A DNA stretch of 64,000 nucleotides from Tausonia pullulans (lineage: Eukaryota; Basidiomycota; Tremellomycetes; Cystofilobasidiales; Mrakiaceae). Below, one piece after another: positions 33,501 to 44,800 of the stretch; the first letter of the stretch is position 1; each line of letters begins with the position of its first letter. The stretch spans positions 992,001-1,056,000 of the forward strand of contig OX637630.1 in NCBI GenBank assembly GCA_951802195.1, written 5' to 3'. A program made the position numbers and the translations under genes. The notes under the pieces were generated by a model. That model had not been told where the DNA came from. It was given only the letters and a program-made list of their open reading frames with translations, and ran no database searches.

Positions 33501-35415
33501 TGACGCGTCATCCGTCTTCTCTCTAAATGGCAGGTCTGTAAATACTCTGGACGCCGCAAAGAGGCCACTGCTATCCAGCAGGCCATCGCGCGCGAGAGCC
33601 AGTCGCCGCGATCGCCCTCGGCCGAGATCGAGCAGCTCACGACGGACGACGTCTTTGTCAAGTTCACGACCCAGCACAAGAAGACGCTGAACCAGCTCGT
33701 TCGCAACAACCCAGCGCTCATGTCGGGCTCCTTCGCGCTCCTCGTCGAGAACCCCAAGATCCTCTCGTTCGACGTCAAGCGGCTCTACTTCTCGCAGACC
33801 CTCAAAAAGAAGCCGAACCGCGATGTCGGTGGCACGCTCCAGGTTAACGTCCGCCGCGACTTCGTCTTTGTGGATTCGTTCTCCAAGTTCCAGCGCTGGA
33901 CCCCCGAGCAGATTAAGTATGGCAAGCTCAGCTGTCGCTTCTGGGATGAGGAAGGTGTCGATGCCGGTGGTGTCGCCCGCGAATGGTTCTCGTGCGTGGT
34001 CGCGTCTTGATCGTGTGCGTTTTCTTTGCTCAGCGTGCTCTCACTCATTCTTTTTTTTTATCGCTTTCCCAGGGTCCTCGCCAAGTCTATCTTCAACCCA
34101 AACTTTGCACTCTTCGAGCCTTCGTCGAGTGGTGCGGCCACGTATCAGTTCAACCGGCTGAGTGCCGTCAACCCGGACCACCTCGCCTTCTTCCGCTTCG
34201 TCGGCGTTGTCCTTGCCAAGGCCGTTCAGGACGGACGCCTTCTTGATGCGCACTTTGTCCGCTCCGTCTACCGCCAGCTCCTCGGCGCGAAGAACATGGG
34301 TCTTTCGGTACGTGGACGTTACTTTCGCTTGATCAGAGCGGCATCCTTGCTGACGAAACCATCTCTCCTCTCTCTCGCAGGACCTCGAGATCGTTGACCC
34401 TTCGTACCACACGAGTCTCAAGTGGATGGTCGAGAACGTGAGTGAATTCGGTTGACTCGAGGTCATAGCCGAGCTGACAAGCCAATTTCCTCACTTTTGC
34501 AGGACATCGATGGCGTCCTTGACGACATGACGTTCTCAATAGAGTCGGACGCCTTCGGCGAGCAGCAGATCCACGACCTCATTCCGGACGGCCGCAACAT
34601 TGCCGTCACGAACGAGAACAAGACCGAATACGTGCAACTCAACGTCAATTTCCGACTCGCTGACTCGATCAAGGAGCAAAGCAAGGCGTTTATCGAGGGA
34701 TTCTACTCGTTCGTCATTGGCTCATCATGTCCGTGCAGGCCAGTCTCGCTGACTCGAGTTCCTTCCTCCTCTCTTCAGTATCATTCCTCAGTCGCTGCTC
34801 AAGATCTTCGACGCAGGAGAGCTCGAGCTCCTCATCTCCGGTCTCCCGACTATTGACGTCGACGAGCTCAAGAACTCAGTTCAGCTCCATGGCTACCGCA
34901 ACAGCGACGTCGAGATCGTATGGCTCTGGCGTGCGCTCCGGTCGTTCTCCCAGGCCGAGCGGGCTTCCTTCCTCCAGTTCATCACGGGCAGCTCGAGGGT
35001 TCCGCTCGGGGGCTTCTCTCAGCTCATTGGCTCGAATGGCGTCCAGCCGGTCCAGGTCCACCGCGCCCATGGTGACGCTGATCGCATCCCGACTGCTCGT
35101 GAGTTGGCCACCCTGGTCTCAGAGGAGACCTGCGCTAATGCCTGTCCCTGCTTTCCCTCTTACTCAGACACCTGCTACAACCAGCTCGGTGAGTCTTACT
35201 CGCTCGTTCCTTCCTCCTTCCATGACAGAGAGACTGACTTCCTCACCTTCTTCGATACAGACCTGGGCCCCTACTCTTCGTACGAGGCGCTTCGGGAAAA
35301 GCTCTCGATTGCGCTGTACGAAGGTTCCGAGGGCTTCGCCTGTGAGTGTGATCGTAGCCTGGCTCCACGGAATCGACGGTGGCTGACCCTTCGTATGTCT
35401 TTCGCAGTCGCTTGA
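21593..35415 (+). CDS. TOM1: TOM1/HUWE1-type giant HECT E3 ubiquitin ligase
   Basis: A HECT ubiquitin ligase that marks unassembled ribosomal proteins, histones and other targets for degradation. Twenty exons: 21593-21631, 22178-22474, 22561-25666, 25727-25846, 25964-26044, 26116-28528, 28594-29614, 29689-29828, 29900-30945, 31033-31209, 31277-33148, 33236-33453, 33534-33991, 34073-34307, 34381-34437, 34503-34708, 34779-35098, 35168-35188, 35261-35341 and 35408-35415. The sum closes in frame at 3971 residues. N-terminal armadillo-like DUF908/DUF913 regions come first. A UBA domain follows near residue 1400-1440 (RIQQLVDMGFTAHAARTAL). A long Asp/Glu tract, a DUF4414-type block, and UBM motifs (ALPDDMREEVL, ALPPDIRAEVL) come next. 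The HECT domain covers about 3600-3971. The catalytic cysteine is C3938 in HTCYNQLDL, 33 residues from the end as in HUWE1. One intron (25667-25726) is GC-AG. Confidence 0.95.
25667..25726 (+). other. GC-AG intron in TOM1 (60 nt, in frame)
   Basis: The family sequence continues from PFFQ to ILKFLF only if 60 bases are removed starting at a GC donor (AAG followed by GCGAGC) and ending at TTTCAG. No GT donor in the area keeps the frame. The intron has a TTTGAC branch-like site and a T run before the acceptor. Its length is a multiple of three and it has no stop codon. Confidence 0.75.
25909..25937 (+). repeat. Homopolymer run of 29 C inside a TOM1 intron
   Basis: About 29 consecutive C bases sit in the 117-nt intron 25847-25963 of TOM1, upstream of its acceptor. 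This is a pure pyrimidine tract and could affect splicing or DNA structure. Confidence 0.9.
26841..26936 (+). repeat. Eight tandem 12-nt units coding GTEA/GAEA in TOM1
   Basis: Six perfect copies of a 12-nt unit coding Gly-Thr-Glu-Ala are followed by two copies with Ala in place of Thr. They lie just after the UBA domain. The near-perfect identity points to recent expansion. Confidence 0.95.
35168..35188 (+). other. 21-nt microexon of TOM1 carrying the catalytic cysteine
   Basis: This exon completes the histidine and codes Thr-Cys-Tyr-Asn-Gln-Leu and the first base of Asp. It is flanked by CAG acceptor and GTGAGT donor. The cysteine is the HECT thioester site, so skipping the exon would remove activity while keeping the frame (21 is divisible by three). 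Confidence 0.9.
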
Positions 35416-36604
35416 TACGACTGTTCCTTGTTTTATCCGCTGCTTTGATTCTCTCTCTCTTTCTCTCTTTTCCACATGCCTTGCTCTTGTGCAAATATTT
35501 TCATCTTTCATATCTCTAGACAGGCTTAAAAATAAGTTCGACTGGCACCAGTTTCAGCTGCTGCAGAGGGAAAGAAGGAGAGAAAGCCGAGCGAAAATCA
35601 CGATGAGGTGGGACGTCGGCAGATATCGTCAAACCTGAGTGCTGGAGAGAAGAAATCACGCAGGCGATGAGGTTTGTTGCTTTTTTCACATGTCAACTAC
35701 ACACGAGGCGATATTGCACGAGATTCCGTCAGAGGCAACGGCTGACTTGAAATCTGAAGAGACATGCGATCACGAACAAGGACGACAGAAAGCTCATTCT
35801 GATGAACAACGTCCTTCATCACGCACAGTGCCCATAAATGATATCATATTTCGCTCTTTGTCGAAGGATGGCACACCCAAACGAATGGCCACGTGGGTGA
35901 ACGCGCCTGGCCGTTAGGGCTGGGCCGGGTCAGGGAAGGAGAACCGTGATCGGCAGGCACAGGGGGGAGGACGGACAGGACAGCGCTTAGAGCTTTCTCA
36001 AGTATTCCTCGACAGAGGTCTCGGAGCGTTTCGCGCGAGCGTTACGGAAGTACGGAAGTGCGGAAGTGGGCGACCGACCGACGGGCAAAGTGGAACCGAC
36101 CGACCCTGTTCTTGCGTGCCGTTCTTTTTCATGTAACGACGTGGTCGCCCGTCGGCTCGTCGCTTTCGAAGCGATATCGTTGCCAGGGATGTGTCTGAAG
36201 CTTGAAAGATGAATGCTAAATGTATTTCCGTCCGGCAGGATCCGAACGAGATTGTCTAATATCGTTCGGATCATCCCAAATGCCGACCGCCTCATCTCCC
36301 GCCGGGAGCGAGCGAGCTTGCGCGCGGCGTACAGAGAGAGAAGCTGAACAAGGGCAAGATTTAAGATACGAAGATGCGACCTTGTCCGTAGGCTCAGGTC
36401 TCAACATCAAACAGAGATGAGATGAAGCCAAGATGGGGGCAGGGGCGGAAGAAAGATTAAGGGGTACTGCGTGATATCGAGCGACGCTGCGTTGCTGCTG
36501 CGCTCGCATCCCCCGCTCCCTCGGCGTTCCCCTGCTTCCTCCCTCCCCTCAACCGTCGGTCGCCCTCCTTCGACCCCCATCGAGCCGCCTTTGCTCTGCT
36601 CATT
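35416..36604. other. Intergenic region after TOM1
   Basis: These 1189 bases lie between TOM1 and the next plus-strand gene. They are less GC-rich than the genes. A 92-codon frame at 35639-35917 has no recognisable domain. Near 36042-36110 there are short direct repeats (ACGGAAGT-like units, then CGAC units). A perfect inverted repeat lies at 36239-36272. No gene is called. Confidence 0.4.
36239..36272. other. Perfect 11-bp inverted repeat (hairpin-capable)
   Basis: GATCCGAACGA at 36239-36249 is mirrored exactly by TCGTTCGGATC at 36262-36272, with a 12-base loop. It lies about 330 bases before the next start codon and far from the TOM1 stop. A tRNA was considered and rejected because no cloverleaf could be drawn. 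Confidence 0.6.
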
Positions 36605-38718
36605 ATGCGGCCATCAGCAGAACATACACCAGGCCCTTCATCCTCGTCCACGACCGGGTCTTCAGCCGCTACCCCTTCTCCTCCAACTCTGCCGGTCGCA
36701 GACGCGTCGTCGTCGTCGTCGTCGTCGCCCTCGCCGGCGGCTCTCGAAACGTTGTCGTCGTCAACCTCGTCGCAAGGGACCTCAGATGCGAGCGAGCAGC
36801 GTCAGGACCGAGAGGTTCTCAAGCTCTGGTCGATATACATGACGCCGCTTCGGACGCTGCAGCCCTGGAGCGATGCAGCCTGGACGGTGAGTGGACTATC
36901 GCGAGAAAGGAAGCATCGTCGGACTTGTCGCCGCCGCTACCGAAGGCACCCATCCCCCTTCTTGCCCTCCACCTTGGCTAGTCTCCTTCGGCAATCGCAC
37001 ATCCCCGACGCGGCTCGCTTCTCGCTCCCATGTCCTTGCCGAACAGGCCTTATCAGGAGAGGTTAAAGGACGCATGAACTGACGTATGACGCGCCTGGTC
37101 CTCTCTTGGTTGCCCCATCTGCCCCTCCTTCCTTCATTTTCTTCCTTCTCTCCCCTTCTGCCTCGACTTGGCGCTGCTTCTTTTTCCGTTCGGTCCTCCC
37201 CATCTTCTCCCTCTTTCCACCCTCTCCGCCCGCCTGGCCCGCCTGTCTGGTCCGTGCATCCGCTTTCTTATCTCCCATTCAGGCCGCCGTCACCGAGTTC
37301 AACCTTGAGGTCTCCGCTCGAGGTCTCGACGCAGAGGGCTTCCTCGCACGCAACAACTCGAGCTGGACACTCACCCGAGAGCGGTACAAGGTGCATCTTT
37401 ATTTCTCCGCCGGGAGTTTCCTCCTTCGCGTATATGCGTGCGTGCTTATGGCTCATCGTGCGGCTTCCCTCCTTTTTCGGCTTCGGCCGACCGGCGTTCT
37501 ACCGATTATGCAGGCAGGCCCGCCAGCGTGGTCCCTCCCAGGGTACCGAACCCCCTTTGTCGGCCAGCGATTTCCTCTTTCATCGGTCCTCCCGACGCTT
37601 GTGCCTATTGAACTGGAGAGCAGACCGACGGTGGCAGCCGATGGAGAGACAGGAGCAGCTCGCGATGTCCGCCCCCTTGCAACAGCAACCGCCCATGCGA
37701 TGCCCTGGACAGAGGAGGCCCGAGGAGGGCCCAGGCGAGTGGTGCTCGTTGAATTTTGGGCGAGCTGGTCAGTCCTTCATCTCGCTTGGTATCGCAGCTT
37801 GTGGAGGGCTCGACTGGCTGACGAAAACCCTTCCTCTATCGGTATCGCAGGTGCGAAGGCTGCCAATCGGCCTTCCCCATGCTGTCTCTTCTTCAGAAGG
37901 CATACGCGCCGGTCCTCGAGGTCATAGCAGTTGGCAAGGAGGATATCTTCTCCCGTTCGCGCAAACCAGCGAGCAGCACTTCAACAGCAGGAACGACAGC
38001 ACAGACGTCGGCAAACGTTCGTGCGTTCCTAGAGGGGCAAATGAACGAAGCAGAGGGTGGGAAGCTGCCGTATGGGGTGTACGAGGACCCGGAGAGCAAA
38101 GTGACGGAAGGTGCGTTGGAGGACTTGGTGTCTCTCTCCAAGCAACCAGCGCTGATGTCTGATCTCTCGCTCTGCTCTCTCGTTCGCGCAGCCATCTTCC
38201 ACAAAGTTGCTGTCCCCTTCGTGCCCAAGTTCGGCCCTCTTTCTTAGCTCTCCATAGATCGAAAGCTGAACTCTGCTTTCGTCCACAGCGCCTTCCTCTT
38301 CATCAACTCGCGCCTTTTTTGGCAAGGCGAGCCGGACCTCGCGAACCCGGCGATCGGCTTCTCCACCGCCGTCGAGGAGGCCGTCGGGATCGCCTCGGGG
38401 ATCCGGGATCCACCTGGTTGGTTCGTTGAGGCTGTCGAGCGGGCACGGGAAGAGGAGAGCGAGAGCGAGAGTGGGAGCGAGGACTATGAGGAGGACGAGG
38501 AGGACAGCGAGGAGGAGCAGGAGGAGTTTCGACTTGCCGCGAGGGAGAGAGCAACCGACGACGATGGATCCGTCGAGGCGACGTCGCGCTCGCCATCTAC
38601 AAGGCCGAGCTCAATTGCGTCCTCAGCAGCTCTGCCGAGCCACAGCGGCAAGGACCAACTGGGGATCCAGGCGATTCTCGAGCAGACTGAGGCCTTCAGG
38701 GTGCAATCGCCCCAATGA
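36605..38718 (+). CDS. Thioredoxin-fold protein with WCEGC site, family not recognised
   Basis: Six exons: 36605-36886, 37283-37390, 37514-37767, 37851-38110, 38192-38228 and 38289-38718, giving 456 residues. The splice at 37767/37851 joins FWASW to CEGCQSAF, producing a thioredoxin-like W-C-x-x-C site at residues 215-219. After it come PMLSLLQKAYAPVLEVIAVG and HKVAVPFVPNAFLFIN, the latter with the cis-proline loop typical of the fold. The N-terminal 100 residues are Ser-rich; the C-terminal 120 residues are very acidic (SESESGSEDYEEDEED), then Ser-rich. No signal peptide or membrane segment is evident, so a cytosolic or nuclear redox protein is inferred. The acceptor of exon 3 has a close alternative four bases downstream, which breaks the frame. 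Gene structure is good; the exact role is unknown. Confidence 0.72.
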
Positions 38719-38968
38719 GGGATGCCACCGGTCTTCTCTATTCCTGTAGACTTTTGACTTTCCTCTATCGTTGTCTTTCGTTTTCCTTCCCTTGGATTTC
38801 CCCTGGTTTCCTTTATCTGTAAAATGCTCCGCTCCTAGTTTAGCTCGATCTTTCTCTTGTTGCTTACCCCCAACTCTATTTGCTTCCTTTAAGCGTTCTA
38901 TTTACTGGTTTCTCTGGTTGCTCTTGCTTGCGATCATGCCGCTTCCAACATGCCATTGGACGAACGCA

Positions 38969-41515
38969 TCACTGCTCTCCCTCTACGTCCTCACCCTTCT
39001 CCCTCCTCTCCCCCTCCCCCTCGTAACCCCATGCTCTCCCCCCTCTCCCCTCCTCCAGCACCGCAACCTTATCCATCCCAATCCTCGGGTCCAAGCCAAC
39101 CCAAGAGCGGTTCTTGAAAAGCTCGTTCGGGTTCGTGAGGTGTGTGTGCGCGAGCTGCTTTGATAGTGGATCGGAGTCGAGGCGTTGCATGGCGCCGGAG
39201 GAGGAGGTGAGTGTAGAGGAGGAGGGGCCGAAGCGTCGGGGGGTGCGGTAGGTGCCTGTGATGGTGGAGAAAACGGGTTGGTCGAGAGGCGTCGAGCGGT
39301 CGAATTCCTCGTCGTTGGAGTCGTGGGCGGCCGCGTCAGTCTCCTCTTCGTCCTCCGCGGCGGGAGCACCTGCGTCCTTATCATTGGAAGCGCTGTCCTC
39401 CGCGGGCTCCTTGACATCGAGGAGTCGCGTAAAGTCGAGGACGTAGTCGCCCGTCCAGTCCGGCATGTCCTGCAGGGCAAGCTCGAGCTCAAACGGCGTG
39501 ATAATCGGGCGGAGGAAATCCTGGAACAAGAAATTGAGGGGGCATCAACATCTGTAAGGAGGGGGGGGGGAAGGGGCGGGGAAGAAACGGCGTCGTCGAA
39601 GGGGAAGGAGGAAGAAACTGAGAGAGAAAGGCTGGTTGTGTCGGGGCGAAAGTAAACCCCTCTTCCTTCCAGCTCTCCATGGTTAAAGATGGAGAAGCAG
39701 AAGACGGGCTGAATAAGCCTCGCAGAGCCCTTGATTCCAAAGGGACCAGGGGGACGGCTTGGGTCGATCTACCCCCTCGCGATAATGGTCGCCACAAGAG
39801 CCGCCCTCGTGAAAGGGCAGAAGTGGGAGGGAGCGACGGTGCGAACTCGGTGGGTGGGGAGCGAGTTCGCGGTGTGCGCTCCCAGCGAGGGGGGGAATAA
39901 TGTATTTGTAGGAATAATGAATGACGAGAAGAATGCAGGTGAGAACGCACCTTGGAGTCAACGAGCGAGTTCTCGCCACAAGCGACAAGCACAAAGCACT
40001 CGACTTCTGAAAAGTTGGCGAGCTTGGCTGGGTTGAGCTTGCCGACGGAAAGGGTGTACGTCTTCTTGTGAGCCCCGGAGAGGAGACCTCGGAGCTTTTT
40101 TAGGAGGGGGAGGGAACCAGCTGATGAGGAGGACAGCATGGTATGTTAGCCCAAGAGGTCAGAAAGAAGAACAGGAAGACAACAGCGACGGACCGAGGTT
40201 CACATTTCCAACAAGAAGACCAAAGACATCGGCATCCCTCGCTTTTTGCATTATGGCGTATCGCCGCATGAGCAGCCTGTTTGTCCTCACGCTCTGCAGG
40301 ACCGGACCTGATGCAGGCGTGGTGCCTTCAAGGTCGTCATTTGGGGTGTACGAGTAAACGGGCGTCCGGGAGTGCGTCGTGAGGAGATTGGACATCTGGC
40401 GAGACTCGCCAGCGCCGACGTAGAATATGGCGTAATCCTCGACGTAGCGACCGGGAGGGAGGGTGTAGAATCGCAGGGAGGCCGACTTGGCAGGAGTGGA
40501 GGTGTTGTCGAGCGGAGGCCGAGTGGAAGAGGAGGAGGTACCCTGACAGCATGACGAAGAGGATGCGACCGGGTCAGAGGGTGAGGACGAGGGCCGGCAG
40601 CAGCCGGAGGAGGAAGTGCTTGAAGCAGGGTCGGCGGGGGCAGTTCCGTTGTTGGAGCAGCATGACCTTGAGGACGAAGAAAAGAGACCTTGGGACGCGG
40701 GCAATGGTGCCTCCGGAGAAGAGGAAGAAGCGAGGACAAGGCTTTCGTCGCCACCAAGCTCGTCCTGCTCGTCAAGCTCAATCTCGGCGATAATGATTTC
40801 CCTGTCCTTGCCCTTGGCCCGACGTCGCTGCTCCTTGGCAATGGCCTCCCGGAGCTCGTGGAGCGCCCAGTGGAAGCCGACGTCGTACATCACGAGCACG
40901 CCCTTGTCGTCCTCGAGGTCGAGGTCGAGCGCGGCACGGGCGCAGGCGGCTATGTCGAGCGCAAGCTTGGGAAAGACATAGCGGAGGCGGAGGGACGGGT
41001 CCGAGGAGCGAGTGAGACAGGCGTGGCCGTAGTGGACGAGGAAGTCCGAGTCGATGTGGAGAGCCGAGAGCGAGTCGACGCAACAGCTATCAGGAACAAG
41101 CAGGAAGGGGAAAGACGCGAGCTCTGGTTCGTCAGCCTCCAGACGCGTCGTCTCGCCCGCTCTGCTTCTCTTCCATTTCTTCATCTCCTCTGCAAAGTCG
41201 GCCTTACCTGCCATAGGTCGTGTCAGCAAGAACGAACGCCCGCCCGCCGTAGCCGACGGCATCGAGACCAGCCTGGATCCGACGAAAGACCTCGACCGAG
41301 TCACCAAGGAGCTCGTCCGGGAACTGAAGGCTCACGGCGCGCGCCGGCGGCTGGACGCGCTGGAGGTGAGCGACGGTCCTCGGGATGTCGTACTTGTCGT
41401 TGAGGAGTTCGGCGGGTGTCTGGGCGGGGAGGTGGTCCGGCAGCGGGGCGTGGAGAGCGTGGTCGGACGGCGTGGAGAGGGAGGCCGCTGCAAGCGTTGG
41501 AAGGGGTGCGGTCAT
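38969..41515 (-). CDS. DPH2: DPH2, diphthamide synthesis subunit
   Basis: Partner of Dph1 in the radical enzyme that transfers the 3-amino-3-carboxypropyl group of S-adenosylmethionine to a histidine of elongation factor 2. Exons on the minus strand are 41515-41208, 41086-40194, 40120-39951 and 39520-38969, giving 640 residues. The ATG at 41515 is the first in frame. Family blocks: AVSLQFPDELLGDSV, LADTTYGSCCVD, FLVHYGHACL, KKTYTLSVGKLNPAKLANF, VLVACGENSLVDSK and RPIITPFELELAL. C104/C105 and C448 are the probable iron-sulfur ligands. An unusual Ser-rich insert near residues 205-290 carries three Cys-Cys pairs. The third intron is long (430 nt). The protein is longer than yeast Dph2 (534) because of the insert and a charged tail. 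It shares a 346-bp divergent promoter with ADE6. Confidence 0.93.
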
Positions 41516-41861
41516 CTGAGGCAGAATATGGGCTGGTGATTGGCGCTTGGCAGACGGGCGGCGGTCAGGACAGATATGCAGCTCCCCCGGTGGCGACAGT
41601 CTGGAAGGCAAGGTGGCAGAGAAAGTGAGGGCGGAAGAGGGAGAGACGGGGGAGGAAGAGGTCTGTACGCGCTTCTTCTTTCTACTTTCTTCGTCCTTTC
41701 TCACTTGAAATAATCGAGGGGGTCAGAGCCGGGGGTAGCAACGGTGGGGGACAGAAAGAGAAGCCTGACTCGTCGCGGCCGTTCTGGCCGAATTGCTTCT
41801 TTCACTTTGCTTCCCAACCGCCACCCCCCTTCTCCCAGAGAGAAGCTCAGCTCCAGCTGAA
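41516..41861. promoter_or_regulatory. Divergent promoter between DPH2 and ADE6
   Basis: These 346 bases separate the DPH2 ATG (minus strand) and the proposed ADE6 ATG. Both promoters lie here. No clear TATA box or known operator was identified. Confidence 0.45.
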
Positions 41862-44800
41862 ATGTCGGTCCTGGTCCCTCTGCCGTCCCTCTGTCCTGCT
41901 CCGTCTTCCCAGCAGGAAGCTGACCGCCCGAGCGCTCTCCTGTCTTCCTCGTCCCACATCTTCTTCACCCATTCGCTCTCCTCCGCACGCCGCCCTCCTG
42001 CTCCCATGTTCGCTCGCTTGCTCTGGCCTTTTCCTCGTCTCCCTCGCCAGGTTGACGCTCATCGGCTCGTCCGCCCTCTCCGCCTCCAAGGAGGCCGCCC
42101 TCGTCCAGGCGCTTGCCGCCGTCGCCCCCTCGGTGACGGCCGTCGAGGCCTCGTTCATCCACCTCATCGACACCGTCGACGCCGAGGCTGAGAAGGCTCT
42201 CGCCGACGAGGCTTCCAAGGAGCGTGCTATTCTCGACGCCCTTCTCAAGTACGGCGACGACGCGGTCCCGAAAACCGTTGCCGAGGGCACCTCGACCGCC
42301 CAGCTCTGGGTCGTGCCCCGTCTCGGAACGCTCTCCCCGTGGTCGTCTAAGGCGACCGACATCGCCCGCATGTGCAACCTCGAGAAGCATGTGGCCCGGG
42401 TCGAGCGTGGCATCCTCCTCACTCTCCACTCATCGGCCCAGCTTGACTTCTCGTCGGCCAGCCTCCTCGCTGTCGTCGGCCCTCTCGTCCACGACCGCAT
42501 GACACAGACGATTCTCCTCGCCCCGCCCACCCAGGCCGCCGTCTTTGCTCGCTCGGCGCCGGGACCGCTCAAGCATGTCCCCATCATCACGACCGCCGAG
42601 GGCGCTCCCGCTGCGAGCCCGACGTCGGACGCTGTCTCCCACACGCCGACGCCGATGGATCTCCTCGTCAAGGCCAACAGCGAGCTCGGTCTCGCGCTCT
42701 CCCCCTCGGAGCTCAGCTACCTCCTTCAGGGCTACCTTGCTCTTGACCCGCCGAGGAACCCGACAGACGTCGAGCTCTTCATGTTCGCCCAGGTCAACTC
42801 GGAGCACTGCCGGCACAAGATCTTCAACGCTGCCTGGACCGTCGATGGTGTTGAGCAGGAGCACTCGCTCTTCAAGATGATCCGTAACACCGAGCTGCTC
42901 AACCCGGGCTCGACCATCTCGGCCTACTCGGACAACGCTGCTGTGCTCGGCTCGGCGTCGGACGCCATCCGGATCTTTGCGCCCAACCCGACGGCGGAGA
43001 AGCTTTCGTCGGCCTACGCCCTCCAGACGCCCTCGCAGCTTCCGATTCTCATCAAGGTCGAGACCCACAACCACCCGACGGCCGTCTCGCCCTTCTCTGG
43101 CGCCTCGACTGGCTCTGGTGGAGAGATCCGCGACGAAGGTGCCGTCGGTCGTGGCTCCAAGCCTAAGATGGGTCTGGCGGGCTTCATGACCTCGGACCTC
43201 AACCTCGACGGCTTCCGCCAGCCTTGGGAGGAGTCGGAGGAGGATTCCAAGGACATTGACAAGCGCGTCGGCAAGCCCGCTCACGTTTCCTCGGCTAAGG
43301 AGATCATGACTGCCGGTCCTCTCGGTTCGAGTGCCTTCAACAACGAGTTCGGACGCCCTGGGCTCACTGGGTGGGTGGTTTTCTTCTCTTGGTTAGCTTG
43401 GGACACGCAAAGAGTACTCACTTACTCCCTCCAATCTTTATCAGATTCTGGCGTACCTTCTCGCTCGCGCTCCCTTCGGCCTCGTCGCTTGCGCCTGAAG
43501 CGCCCCTCGAGGTCCGCGGCTACCACAAGCCTATCATGCTTGCCGGTGGTCTTGGCAACGTCCGCCCTTCCAACGCGCTCAAGCAGCCGATCCCGCCCAA
43601 CTCGCACATCATCGTTCTCGGTGGCCCCGGCATGCTCATTGGCCTTGGAGGAGGTGCGGCGTCGTCCATGACTTCGGGCGCCTCCACGGCCGAGCTCGAC
43701 TTCGCCTCGGTTCAGCGCGAGAACCCAGAGATGGAGCGCCGGTGCCAGATGGTCATCGACGGCTGCACCTCGCTCCCGCGCAACCCCATTGCGAGCATCC
43801 ACGATGTCGGCGCTGGAGGTCTCTCCAACGCCCTTCCAGAGCTCGTCCATGACTCGGACCTTGGAGGTCGTTTCGAGATCCGCGATGTTCTTGTGGACGA
43901 TCCTGGCATGAGCCCGATGGAGATCTGGTGCAACGAAAGGTGTGTCGGCAACTCGCTTGCTGTAGAGGCGCGGCGCTGACTTCGCTCTCCACCCTGCTCT
44001 CCCCAGCCAAGAGCGCTATGTTGTTGCCATCGGCCCCGAAGGCGACGATCTCAAGACGTTCGAAGCCATCTGCAAGCGCGAGCGCTGCCCTTTCGCCGTC
44101 GTCGGTGTCGCCACAGAGGCCCAGGAGCTTATCGTCACTGACCGTCTCCTCGGCTCCGAACCTATTCACCTCGCCATGTCGACCCTCTTCGGCAAGCCGC
44201 CCAAGCTTACTCTCGAGGGCCACACCATCATCCCGAACAGGATCGAGTTTGACACGACGCTCAAGTCGTATCTTCCCAAACTTGATAACAAAGCGCTCCT
44301 CGCCGAAGCCGTCGACCGGGTTCTCCACCTCCCGGCCGTCGGATCCAAGTCGTATCTCATCACCATTGGCGACCGCTCCATCACGGGTCTCGTTATGCGC
44401 GACCAGATGGTCGGCCCGTGGCAGGTCCCCGTCGCCGACGTTGCCGTCACGCGTGCTTCATACGGCTTCGACGATGTCCCTGATGGAGAGGCCATGGCCT
44501 GCGGAGAGCGAACCCCCCTCGCCCTCCTCTCCCCGGCTGCCTCTGCCCGCATGGCCGTCGGCGAGTCACTCACCAACCTCGCCGCTGCGTCGATCGACTC
44601 GCTCAGTGCTGTCAAGCTCTCGGCCAACTGGATGTCGCCTGCCTCCCACCCGGGAGAGGGCGCTGGTCTCTACGCCGCCGTTCAGGCCATTGGTATGGAC
44701 CTCTGCCCGGCACTTGGCGTCGGTATCCCCGTCGGCAAGGACTCGATGTCCATGAAGATGAAGTGGAAGAATGAGCACGGCGCCCCGCGTGAGGTCACCT

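Noticed and set aside
36225-36310. Possible tRNA around the inverted repeat
   Set aside because: A GTTCGGATCC-like arm is present on the minus strand, but no acceptor stem, D arm and anticodon arm could be drawn with it.
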